The notes under the pieces were generated by a model, which saw only the letters and a program-made list of their open reading frames with translations, had not been told where the DNA came from and searched no databases. Below, in pieces: positions 1-9,229 of a stretch of 64,000 nucleotides of DNA (its first letter is position 1; every line of letters begins with the position of its first letter). Source of the DNA: Caldilineales bacterium (GTDB lineage Bacteria > Chloroflexota > Anaerolineae > J102); NCBI GenBank assembly GCA_019695115.1, contig JAIBAP010000002.1, positions 1 to 64,000 of the forward strand. Reading direction: 5' to 3'. A program made the translations under genes and the position numbers.

Positions 1-136
1 AAGTGACTTGGCTGTAGTTGCTGCCATACGTCTATGGCCGACGCTCATTTTGCCACACGCTCAACCATTGTTCAACCAGTTTCCATGCCTACTTTACTTG
101 ACCATAAATAAACCAACGGCATCTGATCACTGATGA

Positions 137-157
137 CTGACCACTGACCACTGACCA
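137..157. repeat. Heptamer tandem repeat CTGACCA x3
   Basis: Three perfect head-to-tail copies of CTGACCA with degenerate partial copies on both sides lie just downstream of the cysK stop codon. The first ~120 bases of the window, to the left of it, contain no recognisable gene or signal. No function is claimed. Confidence 0.85.
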
Positions 158-171
158 CTGATCGTCCCCCC

Positions 172-1110
<939 letters not shown>

Positions 1111-1148
1111 GGTGTGTGAGTCCGTTTGGAGGGTGAGAGGGGGAGGTA

Positions 1149-1169
1149 CGTGTTCCGTGTTGCGTGTTC
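1149..1169. repeat. Heptamer tandem repeat CGTGTT(C/G) x3
   Basis: Three consecutive 7-bp units (CGTGTTC, CGTGTTG, CGTGTTC) lie in the 5' region of cysK. They mirror the unrelated heptamer repeat on its 3' side. Confidence 0.8.
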
Positions 1170-1181
1170 CGGGAAGCGTGG

Positions 1182-1497
1182 GGCTGCTGCCGAACCGCAA
1201 GCGTGAGCGAGCCGATGAGCGTGGGGCTGCTGCCGAACCGCAAGCGTGAGCGAGCCGGTGAAGCCTGAAACGTGGGGCTGCTGCCGAACCGCAAGCGTGA
1301 GCGAGCCGGTGAAGCCTGAAACGTAGGGCTGCTGCCGAACCGCAAGCGTGAGCGAGCCGGTGAAGCGTGAGGGCTGCTGCCGAACCGCAAGCGTGAGCGA
1401 GCCGGTGAGCGTGGGGCTGCTGCCGAACCGCAAGCGTGAGCGAGCCGGTGAAGCCTGAAACGTAGGGCTGCTGCCGAACCGCAAGCGTGAGCGAGCC
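1182..1497. repeat. Seven-copy 32-bp repeat upstream of cysK
   Basis: A 32-bp core beginning GGCTGCTGCCGAACCGC and ending GTGAGCGAGCC occurs at 1182, 1225, 1276, 1327, 1372, 1415 and 1466, with spacings of 43, 51, 51, 45, 43 and 51 bp. Within the array the cores are essentially identical. The short spacers (11-19 bp) are variants of one sequence (GGTGAAGCCTGAAACGTA and deletions of it), so this is not a CRISPR array. The core has short complementary ends (GGCTGCT / AGCGAGCC with a bulge). It lies between the cysK start and the structured region further upstream, so a cysK leader transcript could include it. Confidence 0.9.
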
Positions 1498-1543
1498 GGT
1501 GAAGCGTGAAACGTGAGGGGTGTGGGCTGGCGGGGACGGGACG

Positions 1544-1585
1544 AAAAAAGCTCATCGACGGCGGTGGGGCCGTGCGATGAGCTTT
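1544..1585 (-). terminator. Rho-independent terminator, minus strand
   Basis: An 11-bp perfect stem (AAAGCTCATCG / CGATGAGCTTT, 1547-1557 with 1575-1585) encloses a GC-rich loop. On the minus strand the stem runs straight into a U6 tract (A1544-1549 on the plus strand). No protein gene ends here, so it would stop a transcript started upstream on the minus strand, either as a small-RNA terminator or as an attenuator ahead of cysK. Confidence 0.6.
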
Positions 1586-1834
1586 GGGATCGGCGTCGGG
1601 TGGGATGCGCTCCGCACTGATCGGGCGGAGACGCACCCTGGCTGGCGCTAAGGCGCTAGGGAGACGGGACGAAGGCGGGCTTCAGGGCAAGCCGTCTCAT
1701 CGCACGCTGGAAGGGGCGAGAGTCGCCAGGCCGCGACCGGCGCTCTCGCCAACGACAGGAGCAAGTGGGACAGGTGAAGGGGTGGGGCAGAGCGATCATG
1801 ATCGTGCGATCTCCCTTCGGCGCGGCCGAAGGAT
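1544..1834 (-). ncRNA. Candidate structured RNA or cysK leader
   Basis: No protein-like frame is convincing between 1498 and 1991, but the stretch is dense in hairpins. They are CCTTCGGC/GCCGAAGG (about 1813-1833), GGCGAGAG/CTCTCGCC (about 1715-1752), GGGATGCGCTCCGC paired with GCGGAGACGCACCC (about 1601-1637), and the terminator at 1544-1585. A minus-strand TTGACA promoter sits just upstream. Together these suggest a ~290-nt transcript ending in U6, or an attenuated leader of cysK. I looked for T-box, SAM-I, RNase P, SRP and 6S hallmarks and found no convincing match, so the class is unknown. Confidence 0.35.
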
Positions 1835-1840
1835 GGCGGA

Positions 1841-1869
1841 AGGGTACGCAAGAAGGCAACGATTGTCAA
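1841..1869 (-). promoter_or_regulatory. Candidate minus-strand sigma-A promoter
   Basis: Read on the minus strand, a perfect -35 TTGACA (1869-1864) is followed after 17 bp by TACCCT (1846-1841), a weak -10. The predicted start near 1834 would feed the structured region that ends at the 1544 terminator and, beyond it, cysK. Confidence 0.4.
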
Positions 1870-1942
1870 GCAGGCCAGAGGCGACCGCGCCGCATTCTCA
1901 GCCAGGACTCAGGAATGGCACAGCGAACGCACAGTCACCCCA

Positions 1943-1951
1943 TGCTATAAT
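1943..1951 (+). promoter_or_regulatory. Extended -10 promoter of the two-component operon
   Basis: TGCTATAAT is a perfect extended -10 (TGn plus TATAAT) about 40 bp upstream of the response-regulator start. No good -35 is visible, as is common for extended -10 promoters. A palindrome CGATCATGATCG at 1793-1804 lies upstream and could be an operator, but nothing ties it to a regulator. Confidence 0.55.
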
Positions 1952-1991
1952 CAAGCAGGCGGATGTCCCGGATCGACCTCCTGCCGCGAGA

Positions 1992-2678
1992 ATGACCATG
2001 GCAACAATTTTGATCGCCGACGATGACCCCAGGCTCCTGAAGATGTTGCAGCGCACGCTATCCTATGAAGGCTTTCGCGTCTTCAGCGCCAGCGATGGCA
2101 ACGCTGCCCTGGCCGAGATGCATGCTCACCGCCCCGACCTTGTGGTGCTCGACTGGCTAATGCCGGGGCTCGATGGCCTTGGCGTGCTGGAACGAATGCG
2201 CGCGACCGGCGACAAGACCCTGGTGCTGATGCTGACGGCGCGCGATGCCGTCGAGAATCGGGTCGAGGGTCTGGAAAGCGGCGCCGACGACTATTTGATC
2301 AAACCGTTTGCGCCGGCTGAACTGCTGGCGCGCGTCCACGCCCTTCTGCGCCGGCCGGCAGTACAGGAGAGGGATTCAGCCCTGTCCTATGCCAGCCTGC
2401 GCCTCGACCCTTTGACACGTGAGACCTGGCGCGGCGAGCGTTCCTTCAATCTCACCAGCAAGGAATACGATCTCCTCCACTATCTGCTACGCCATCCGCG
2501 CCAGGTGTTGCACCGCGAGCAGATCTTGCAGGATGTCTGGGGCTATGACTTCGGCGGCGACGACAATGTGCTAGAGGTCTATATCGGCTACCTGCGCAAG
2601 AAGATCGAAGCCGGGGGTGAACCGCGCCTGATTCAGACGGTGCGCGGGGTGGGCTACGTGCTGCGTGAAGATGCATGA
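1992..2678 (+). CDS. OmpR/PhoB-family response regulator
   Basis: This is a DNA-binding response regulator. The receiver domain carries the acidic pocket ADDD near residues 7-10 (from MATIL), phospho-acceptor Asp in VVLDWLMPGLDG (about D52) and the conserved Lys of YLIKPF. It is followed by an OmpR-type winged helix (LTSKEYDLLHYLL ... TVRGVGYVLRE). The frame stays open upstream to 1584, but that part is structured non-coding sequence. ATG at 1992 or 1998 fits the receiver N-terminus (226-228 aa, normal for the family). It overlaps the downstream kinase by ATGA, so the two are translationally coupled. Confidence 0.93.
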   Translation: MTMATILIADDDPRLLKMLQRTLSYEGFRVFSASDGNAALAEMHAHRPDLVVLDWLMPGLDGLGVLERMRATGDKTLVLMLTARDAVENRVEGLESGADDYLIKPFAPAELLARVHALLRRPAVQERDSALSYASLRLDPLTRETWRGERSFNLTSKEYDLLHYLLRHPRQVLHREQILQDVWGYDFGGDDNVLEVYIGYLRKKIEAGGEPRLIQTVRGVGYVLREDA

Positions 2679-4141
2679 GACCGATCATGTCGATTCGTTT
2701 GCGGCTGACCCTGCTCTATAGCGCGATCCTGGCTGTCACCGTGATCGCATTCAGCAGCATCCTCTATGCCGCTCAAACGCAGGCAACCTATGAGGGCATC
2801 AAGACCACCCTGATTCGTCAGGCGGCTTTCTTCCCCGACAAGGGTAGGCCAGGACCGCCCGACGGCGAGCCGCGCAGCGATCAGGTGGAGCCGCCTCCCG
2901 TCGATCCACAAACCATCGTCCTGCCCAGCGGCACGCTCCCCGGCCGCTGGACGCAGACCCGAAGTCTGGATGGCGAGGTGATCGGGCAGACCCTCGACCT
3001 CAACGGCGTCACACTTCCGCTCAGCGACAAGGGGCTGCAGGCAGCCAAAAACGGCGGCTGGTTCGAGCAGGCGACAATCCAGGATGAGCCGCTGCTCATC
3101 TACAGCCAGCTTGCCAGCGAGTCCGATGGCACGGAGTTGATCGTTCAGGTGGCGTTTCCCATTGCGCAGCCGCAGCAGTACCTGAACAGCCTGCGGCTGG
3201 TGTTGATGGCAGGCAGCGCGCTGGCCATTGCGGTGGCGTTCGCTTTGGGGTGGATGCTGGCCGGCGCCGCGCTCCGCCCCATCCATCGCCTCACCCAGAC
3301 GGCGCAGACCATCGGCGCCGAGCGCGATTTTGGCCGCCGGGTCGAGCACCAGGGGCCGGCCGATGAGGTGGGCCAGCTTGCGCTCACCTTCAACGATATG
3401 TTAGCGGAGTTAGAGTCCAGCTACCGCCAGCTTGAACAGGCGCTGCAATCGCAGCGGCGCTTTGTCGCCGACGCCTCGCACGAGCTGCGCACACCTTTGA
3501 CCACGGTGCGCGGCAATATCGAGCTGTTGCAGCGACACCCACCCATCGCCGCCGACGAACGCGCCGAGATCATGGCAGACACAACGGAAGAGGTGGATCG
3601 GCTGATCCGGCTGGTCAGCCAGCTGCTGATGCTGGCTCGCGCTGATGCCGGACAGGTGCTGCGTTCTGAGCCTATCCCCGTGCAGGCGCTCATCGATGAT
3701 GTGTGCCGCCAGGCAAGGCGCCTGAGCAGCCAGAACGAACTCCACTGCAAAGTGCAGACGCCGCTGCAAAGCGCCGGCGACTTTGCCGTTCAAGGCGACC
3801 GCGATGCGCTCAAGCAGGTGCTGCTCATTCTGGTGGACAACGCCCTGGTGCATACGCCAGCCGGAACATCCGTGACCTTGACGGCTGTGGCGAATGACTC
3901 TCGGGTTGTGTTCCAGGTAGCCGATACCGGCCCTGGCATTGCCCCAGACGCCATCCCGCATATTTTCGAGCGTTTCTATCGCGGGCAGGTCTCGCGCACG
4001 GGGCGCAACACCGGCCTGGGGCTGGCCATTGCCAAAGAACTCGTTGACGGGCAGGGAGGCGCCATAACGGTGCAGAGCCAACTGGGTCTGGGCACGGTCT
4101 TCACTCTGACTTTGCCGCTGGCAGCCGGTTCTTTTGTTTGA
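2675..4141 (+). CDS. Sensor histidine kinase (HAMP, HisKA, HATPase_c)
   Basis: This 488-aa membrane kinase partners the upstream regulator. TM1 lies at about 10-32, followed by an extracytoplasmic sensor of about 140 residues rich in Pro and Asp. TM2 is at about 174-200, a HAMP linker follows, and the HisKA phospho-acceptor is H269 in FVADASHELRTPL. The ATP lid and N box contain N389 (VDNALVHTP), the G1 box is DTGPGI (about 417) and the G2 box is GLGLAIAKEL (about 447). All catalytic residues are present. The start overlaps the regulator stop; an internal ATG at 2687 (MSIRLRL) is an alternative. The ABC export operon downstream is convergent, so it may or may not be a target. Confidence 0.93.
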   Translation: MRPIMSIRLRLTLLYSAILAVTVIAFSSILYAAQTQATYEGIKTTLIRQAAFFPDKGRPGPPDGEPRSDQVEPPPVDPQTIVLPSGTLPGRWTQTRSLDGEVIGQTLDLNGVTLPLSDKGLQAAKNGGWFEQATIQDEPLLIYSQLASESDGTELIVQVAFPIAQPQQYLNSLRLVLMAGSALAIAVAFALGWMLAGAALRPIHRLTQTAQTIGAERDFGRRVEHQGPADEVGQLALTFNDMLAELESSYRQLEQALQSQRRFVADASHELRTPLTTVRGNIELLQRHPPIAADERAEIMADTTEEVDRLIRLVSQLLMLARADAGQVLRSEPIPVQALIDDVCRQARRLSSQNELHCKVQTPLQSAGDFAVQGDRDALKQVLLILVDNALVHTPAGTSVTLTAVANDSRVVFQVADTGPGIAPDAIPHIFERFYRGQVSRTGRNTGLGLAIAKELVDGQGGAITVQSQLGLGTVFTLTLPLAAGSFV

Positions 4142-4142
4142 C

Positions 4143-4158
4143 GAGGGGTGCACCCCTC
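4143..4158. terminator. Perfect 16-bp palindrome after kinase stop
   Basis: GAGGGGTGCACCCCTC is a perfect palindrome one base after the kinase stop codon. As RNA it folds into a 6-bp GC-rich stem with a UGCA loop, but no U-tract follows directly. It is a possible weak terminator or protein-binding site. Confidence 0.35.
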
Positions 4159-4193
4159 CCGATAAGCGTTTTGGCGATGCGCTTACTGCCTGA

Positions 4194-4355
4194 CAGGGTT
4201 CGGATGATGGGGCGCTTGCCCTGGCAGCCCTGAACGCCATGCTCAGCCTGACGGACGCGATCAGTGTGCTGGACACGCTCTCGCTGCTTATCAACAGCGC
4301 CTTGATCGTGCTGCTGATCGCCAATATACACTGGCAGCATTTTGCAATATCGTAG
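4194..4355 (+). pseudogene. Short hydrophobic ORF remnant
   Basis: In the 353-bp gap between the convergent kinase and permease genes, one plus-strand frame stays open without its own convincing start or Shine-Dalgarno. It reads as a mildly acidic N-part and then a hydrophobic helix (LSLLINSALIVLLIANIHW) before a TAG near 4355. It looks like the tail of a lost membrane protein. I do not recognise the family, and a chance frame cannot be excluded. Confidence 0.25.
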
Positions 4356-4434
4356 TCTCGCCAGATAGCTTAGTCCTTCGGCCGGGGCGACGATGAGTGA
4401 CCAACGACGAAGTGCATCTGGCTCCGGACGCGCA

Positions 4435-4466
4435 CGATGGGCGATGTCCGAAGACATCGCCCATCG
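4435..4466. terminator. Strong hairpin between convergent genes
   Basis: A perfect 14-bp stem (CGATGGGCGATGTC / GACATCGCCCATCG) with a CGAA tetraloop sits between the convergent histidine kinase and permease genes, 29 bp from the permease stop. It could act in both directions. Neither strand has a U-tract, so it may act as a 3'-end stabiliser rather than a classical terminator. Confidence 0.5.
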
Positions 4467-4494
4467 GTTCATGTTCGCGACAAGGGCTCCTTAC

Positions 4495-5727
4495 CTATTC
4501 GTAGCGCAGGGCTTCGATTGGGTTCAGTCCGGCGGCGCGGTTGGCAGGGTAGAGGCCAAAGAAGACGCCGATGCCCAGCGATACGGCTACGGCCAGCAGG
4601 ATGCTCTGACCTGTGACCAGCGCCTTGCTGGCGCCCAGGAGCGGGGCAATCACTTGCGCCCCGCCCACGCCCAGGATGACGCCAACCAGCCCACCCAGGA
4701 GGCTGATGACGACCGCTTCGATCAGAAACTGAACGAGGATGTCGCCTCGCCTGGCGCCCATGGCCTTGCGCAGCCCCACCTCGCGCGTACGCTCGGTCAC
4801 GCTCACCAGCATGATGTTCATGATGCCGATGCCGCCGACCAGCAGGGAGATGGCAGCGATGCTCCCCAACAGCGTCGTGAACGTGCCCGATGTCTCCTCG
4901 ACGCTGGTCAGCAGATCCGCCTGGTTGCGCACCTGAAAATCATCATCGGCGCCCGCGGCCAGGCCGTGCCGAGCGCGCAGGATGGCGGTAACCTGGGCCT
5001 GTGCCATGTCCATCATCTCTGCCGAGCGCACCTGGAGATTGATCGTGCGCACAGTGGTGGTGCCGGCCCCACCCAGCTTGAGTTGGGCCGTGTGCAACGG
5101 CATCATGATCACATCGTCCTGGTTATTGGGGCCGTTGCTGCCCTTGGTGGTCAAAACACCGATGACTTCGTAGTTCTGCCGGTTGATGCGGATCGTTTCA
5201 CCCACTGGGTTGACCGACGCACTGCCGAACAAGTCTTCGACCACCGATGTTCCCAACACCACCACCATGGCCGCCTCGTCATTGTCGGCGGTGGTGATGA
5301 AGCGCCCTCGCGAGACCGGCCGGTTGCGGACGGTTGCGTAGGCCGCAGTCACGCCACTGATGCTGCCAGAGATGGTGTTGCCGCCGTAGGTCACAGTGGC
5401 GCTGGCGCTGTATTCGGGCGCCACCAGGCTGACCGTATCAGCCAGGGCTGCGATGGCCGCCACATCGGCCATCGTCAGTTCGGACGAGCTCTGCTGCAGA
5501 CCGCTTTGCGAGAAACCAAAGCTTTGCAGGGCCGAGACCGTCACCAGGTTGACGCCCAGCGACTCGAACTGGCTAAGCACCTGGGCTTGGGCGCCTTTGC
5601 CGACTGCCACCAAGGCGATGACCGCCGCTACGCCGATAACGATGCCCAACATGGTTAGAAAGGTCCGCAGCGTGTGAATAGTGAGTGAATTCAAGGCTAC
5701 GCGTAGGACCATGAGCAGTTTTTTCAT
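4495..5727 (-). CDS. ABC transporter permease, MacB/FtsX type
   Basis: This 410-aa inner-membrane subunit of a tripartite-type exporter starts with the family signature: a cytoplasmic lead, then LRTFLTMLGIVIGVAAVIAL (TM1, about 20-44). It continues with a large extracytoplasmic MacB_PCD domain (about 45-260) and three C-terminal helices of the FtsX domain (SLLVGGIGIMNIMLVSVTERT is the hallmark helix). It has no ATPase domain of its own; the ATPase is encoded at 9230-10024. It is last in a four-gene minus-strand operon, 33 bp after the second adaptor. The substrate cannot be read from sequence; relatives export peptides, macrolides or lipoproteins. Confidence 0.92.
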   Translation of the reverse strand: MKKLLMVLRVALNSLTIHTLRTFLTMLGIVIGVAAVIALVAVGKGAQAQVLSQFESLGVNLVTVSALQSFGFSQSGLQQSSSELTMADVAAIAALADTVSLVAPEYSASATVTYGGNTISGSISGVTAAYATVRNRPVSRGRFITTADNDEAAMVVVLGTSVVEDLFGSASVNPVGETIRINRQNYEVIGVLTTKGSNGPNNQDDVIMMPLHTAQLKLGGAGTTTVRTINLQVRSAEMMDMAQAQVTAILRARHGLAAGADDDFQVRNQADLLTSVEETSGTFTTLLGSIAAISLLVGGIGIMNIMLVSVTERTREVGLRKAMGARRGDILVQFLIEAVVISLLGGLVGVILGVGGAQVIAPLLGASKALVTGQSILLAVAVSLGIGVFFGLYPANRAAGLNPIEALRYE

Positions 5728-5760
5728 GCGAAATCCTCCCTGTTGCAGAGTGCGGACGTA

Positions 5761-7416
5761 TCATCCGCCCAGTTGGCGCGAGACGCTCAAAAGGATGTTG
5801 CCGGCGTCGCCTATCCTCTGGTTGCTGTCAGAAGCAGAGGACTCAAGCTGAATGACGACGCTGTCGCCGGCGTCGAGACCCGAGGTGACTTCGGTGTAGG
5901 CGCCGTTGCTCAAGCCAACTTCGACGGTCACGGACTGAGGGGTGGCGGAAGGGTCGTCTGAGTCGGACACCAGCACCTGGTACTGGTCGCCGCTGGTCTG
6001 TAGGGCGATGGTGGGCACCAGCAGGGCTTCGTTGGCATCGCCCACATGGATCTCGACATTGGCGGTCATCCCGATCAAGAGCGGCAAATCCTCGGCGCCG
6101 GTGAGCGAGAGCGGCACCTCATAGACCATGACCCCTCCCTGGAGCGCGCCTTGCAGCGGCACGTCCAGAACCTGGCCGCTAAAAACCTGGTCGGGGAAGG
6201 CGTCGAAGGTCATGCTGGCGTTTTGCCCTTTGCTAACCTGGCGGATGGTGGTCTCATCCACCGAAGCGACCACACGTTGGGTCTCCAGATTGGCCAGTTC
6301 CAGGATCGTGGTGTTGGCCGAAATCTGGTTGCCGGTGCTGACATACGTTTCCAGGATGACGCCATCGAAGGGGGCAACCATCTGTGCATCTTCCAGGGCT
6401 GCCTGGGCTGCGCTTACGGCCAGCCGCTTCTTGTCCACGGCTGCCTGGGCCGCGGCCAGCTTGACCTCGTCGGCGCCTTCGTCCAATGCCTGGCGGGCTT
6501 CCTGCGCCGCCTGCACGCTGACTTCGGCCTGTTGAATGGCAAGCTGTGCCTGCATGAGCGCCAGCGCATCGGCGCCGGTCTGCGCCTCGGCCAGCGCTTC
6601 TTGTGCCTCGGCCAATACTACCTGCGCCTGCGACATCTGGGCGGATTGAGCCTGGCGCGTCAGCTCGCGCTGCACCTGGACCCGTGCCAAATCGGTTTGA
6701 GCAGCAGCCAGGGCTTGTTGGTCTGCTGTCAGTTCGTCGGCTTCTTCGACCGTGGGCACAGTCAGCGCCTGCAGTTGGGCGATGCGCCGCTGGTACCAGT
6801 TGACGCTGTACTGCAGGTCGCGCTCACTCTTGGCCAGCGAATCGCGGTCAGCAAATTTGTCCTGGAGGGTCAGCAGGGCCAGGCTGTCTTCTGCCTCCAG
6901 GACGGCATTCTGAAGGCTGGTAAGGTCAGGGTCGTTCAAGTCGGATAGATCGGCCTGGGCCTGGGCCAACGTCGCCTGGGCTTTGGCCAGGGCCATATCG
7001 GCCTGGGCGATCTCCAGGGCTGTGGCGGCGGCCTGCAGGTCGGCCAGGCTCTCTTCGGCGGCTTGCAGATCGCTTTCGGCCTGGTCGAGGGCCTGTTGGG
7101 AGGGGGCGGGGTCGATCGTGGCCAGAACCTGGCCCTGAGTGACGGTGTTGCCTGCCTGGACGGCCAGCGTGAGCAATTCCGTGCTGCCGTCGATCGACTC
7201 GAAGGCCAGACCGCTGCTCTGCTCGGCCTCCAACTGGCCGACGACGCTTAAGGTCGAACTCAGGTTGCCGGTTTGAACCTGAGCGATCTGGGTATAGGTT
7301 GTTTCCTCGTCCGCGGGGGCCGTGCTGGCCGAGGCGCGGTCTCGATAGTGGAGGAAACCGGCGCCGATGCCGAGGATGAGCAGGGCAGCGAGCAGGATGC
7401 GTGGGATGCGTTTCAT
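5761..7416 (-). CDS. HlyD-family membrane fusion protein (adaptor 2)
   Basis: This 551-aa periplasmic or extracellular adaptor of the ABC exporter has an N-terminal membrane anchor (IPRILLAALLILGIGAGFLHY) and a split biotinyl-lipoyl domain. Between the lipoyl halves is a very long Ala/Gln/Leu-rich coiled coil (about 120-350), after which come the second lipoyl half (VAPFDGVILETYVSTGNQI) and beta-barrel domains. ATG at 7416 was chosen because AGGAG stands about 10 bases upstream; the open frame upstream is low-quality sequence. It is a close paralogue of the adaptor directly upstream, sharing long stretches such as LELANLETQRVVASVDETTIRQV, so it arose by tandem duplication. Confidence 0.9.
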   Translation of the reverse strand: MKRIPRILLAALLILGIGAGFLHYRDRASASTAPADEETTYTQIAQVQTGNLSSTLSVVGQLEAEQSSGLAFESIDGSTELLTLAVQAGNTVTQGQVLATIDPAPSQQALDQAESDLQAAEESLADLQAAATALEIAQADMALAKAQATLAQAQADLSDLNDPDLTSLQNAVLEAEDSLALLTLQDKFADRDSLAKSERDLQYSVNWYQRRIAQLQALTVPTVEEADELTADQQALAAAQTDLARVQVQRELTRQAQSAQMSQAQVVLAEAQEALAEAQTGADALALMQAQLAIQQAEVSVQAAQEARQALDEGADEVKLAAAQAAVDKKRLAVSAAQAALEDAQMVAPFDGVILETYVSTGNQISANTTILELANLETQRVVASVDETTIRQVSKGQNASMTFDAFPDQVFSGQVLDVPLQGALQGGVMVYEVPLSLTGAEDLPLLIGMTANVEIHVGDANEALLVPTIALQTSGDQYQVLVSDSDDPSATPQSVTVEVGLSNGAYTEVTSGLDAGDSVVIQLESSASDSNQRIGDAGNILLSVSRQLGG

Positions 7417-7507
7417 CGGAGGGGTTCTCCTGGCGACCGGGGTCGCATGGCTGGGAAGGGGGATGATGTCTGGTAGGAAAGGATGGGATGGGGCAGAACG
7501 AATGCGC

Positions 7508-9187
7508 TTAACGGCTGGGAGGCGCGCCGCCGCCAGATGGGGGCGCCGGCGGTGCGCCGCCATCCAGACTGCCCGGCCCGCCCATCATGGGCATTTCGGC
7601 CTCGGCCTCGGTGGTAGTGATTTCCACCAGCACCTGGTCGCCGGCTTCGAGGCCACTCAGGATCTGGGTGAAGGCGCCGTCGCTCAGGCCGATTTCCACG
7701 GTCACGGCTTCGGGTTCGCCGTCAGGGTCGGCGGCGTTGGGCGCCAGCACCTGGTACCGGCCGTTGCTCTGCTGCAGGGCTACGGTGGGGACCAGCAGGG
7801 TTTCGCCAACCTGGCCGACCTGGATTTCCACATTGGCAGTCATACCCACCAACAGCGTCAGATCTTCGGCGCCGGAGAGCGAGACGGGCACATCGTAGAC
7901 CATCACGCCGCCCTGAAGCGTGCCTTGCAGCGGTGTCGACAGCACTGCGCCGCCAAAGCTCTGACCGGGGAAGGCGTCGAAGGTGATGATGGCGGCTTGG
8001 CCGGCGCTGACCTGGCGAATCGTGGTTTCATCGACCGAGGCCAGGACTTGGAGTGTGTCGAGATCGGCCAGCTCAAGGATGGTCGTGTTGGCCGACACCT
8101 GGTCGCCGGCGCTGACGTAGGTCTCCAGGATGACGCCGGCAAACGGGGCCGTCAGTTGGGCGCCGGTCAGGGCCGCCTCGGCCTCGCTCACGGCCAGACG
8201 CTTCTTGTCGGCATCGGCCTGGGCGGCAGCCAGTTCGGAGGCGCTGGCGCCCTCATCGAGCGCCTGCCGTTTCTCCTGGGCGGCCTGGAGCTCGACTTCG
8301 GCCTCATGGACGGCCAGCTGCGCCTGCGCCAGGGTCAAGGCGTCGCCGCCTGCTTGGGCGTTGGCGAGCGCCTCCTGGGCGTCTACCAGATTGGCCTGGG
8401 CCTTGCGCAGGGACATCTGTGCCTGCAAGGCGCCTGCCTGCTGATTGAGCTCGTACGAGATGCGCGCATCCTGGGCATCCATCATTTTGTCGTATGCCAG
8501 TTCCAGGCGGTCCTGATAGTAGTCATCCGAGTAGGTTTCGTTGGCGAGCCGGGTGTAGTCGGCGGTTGGCGCTGCTTCAGCCGTGACAAGTCTGGCCAGC
8601 TCTTCCTTGCTGCTCTGGTCTTGCTCCTGCGCCAGGGCATTGGCCTGGGCTGTGGCCAGTGCGCTTTGGGCACTGGCGACGGCCGCTTGCAGGCTGGGGA
8701 TGTCGGGGTTGACCAAGTCATCGAGGTCAGATTGGGCCTTCTGTAGTTCGACCTGGGCTTTGGCCACGGCTACATCGGCCTGAGCGATCTCTAGCGCCGT
8801 GGCCGGGGTTTGCAGGTCGCTCAGCGTGTCCTCCGCCGTTTGCAAGTCGCTCTTGGCCTGGTCGAGCGCCTGTTGGTAGGGGGCGGGATCGATGGTCGCC
8901 AGGGTTTGTCCGGCGGTCACGACAGCACCAGCCTGGACAGACAGGCTCTCGATCGCACTCGCGCCGTTCATGTGCTCAAAGGCAAGGGTGGCGCTTTGCT
9001 GAGCTTCCAACTGCCCCACCACACTGACGGTGGCATTGAGCGCGCCCTGGCGTACTTCCACGACCTGGGTGTAGGTCTCGCCGGCATCGGCCGAAGAGAC
9101 ATTTCGATTTTCATAAAACCAATACCCGCCGGCAGCCACAACCGCCAGGACGAGTACGATCAGTAGGGGGCGAAGGAATTTCTTCAT
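7508..9187 (-). CDS. HlyD-family membrane fusion protein (adaptor 1)
   Basis: This 559-aa adaptor has the same architecture as its downstream paralogue: N-terminal anchor (RPLLIVLVLAVVAAGGYWFY), lipoyl half, long alpha-helical hairpin, second lipoyl half (APFAGVILETYVSAGDQV) and C-terminal beta domains. It adds a Gly/Pro-rich tail ending GGGAPPSR that the paralogue lacks. The Shine-Dalgarno AAGGAG precedes the ATG by about 8 bases. It lies 42 bp downstream of the ATPase gene. Two non-identical adaptors in one operon could form mixed oligomers; the long coiled coil usually docks to a TolC-like channel, but none is encoded here. Confidence 0.9.
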   Translation of the reverse strand: MKKFLRPLLIVLVLAVVAAGGYWFYENRNVSSADAGETYTQVVEVRQGALNATVSVVGQLEAQQSATLAFEHMNGASAIESLSVQAGAVVTAGQTLATIDPAPYQQALDQAKSDLQTAEDTLSDLQTPATALEIAQADVAVAKAQVELQKAQSDLDDLVNPDIPSLQAAVASAQSALATAQANALAQEQDQSSKEELARLVTAEAAPTADYTRLANETYSDDYYQDRLELAYDKMMDAQDARISYELNQQAGALQAQMSLRKAQANLVDAQEALANAQAGGDALTLAQAQLAVHEAEVELQAAQEKRQALDEGASASELAAAQADADKKRLAVSEAEAALTGAQLTAPFAGVILETYVSAGDQVSANTTILELADLDTLQVLASVDETTIRQVSAGQAAIITFDAFPGQSFGGAVLSTPLQGTLQGGVMVYDVPVSLSGAEDLTLLVGMTANVEIQVGQVGETLLVPTVALQQSNGRYQVLAPNAADPDGEPEAVTVEIGLSDGAFTQILSGLEAGDQVLVEITTTEAEAEMPMMGGPGSLDGGAPPAPPSGGGAPPSR

Positions 9188-9229
9188 CTTTGTTTCTCCT
9201 TGTGAATCACCTGGCGTCGCAGCGCGAGA

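Noticed and set aside
1182-1497. CRISPR-like array near cysK
   Set aside because: The spacers are short and nearly identical to each other and there are no cas genes; it is a tandem repeat.
1544-1834. T-box riboswitch ahead of cysK
   Set aside because: An AGGGTG-like piece and a CGTCCC end are present, but the AGGGUGGNACCGCG core is not, so a T-box is not claimed.
4393-5658. 421-aa plus-strand frame across the permease gene
   Set aside because: Antisense shadow with His/Gln/Asp-rich composition and no family features; the minus-strand permease has complete domains.
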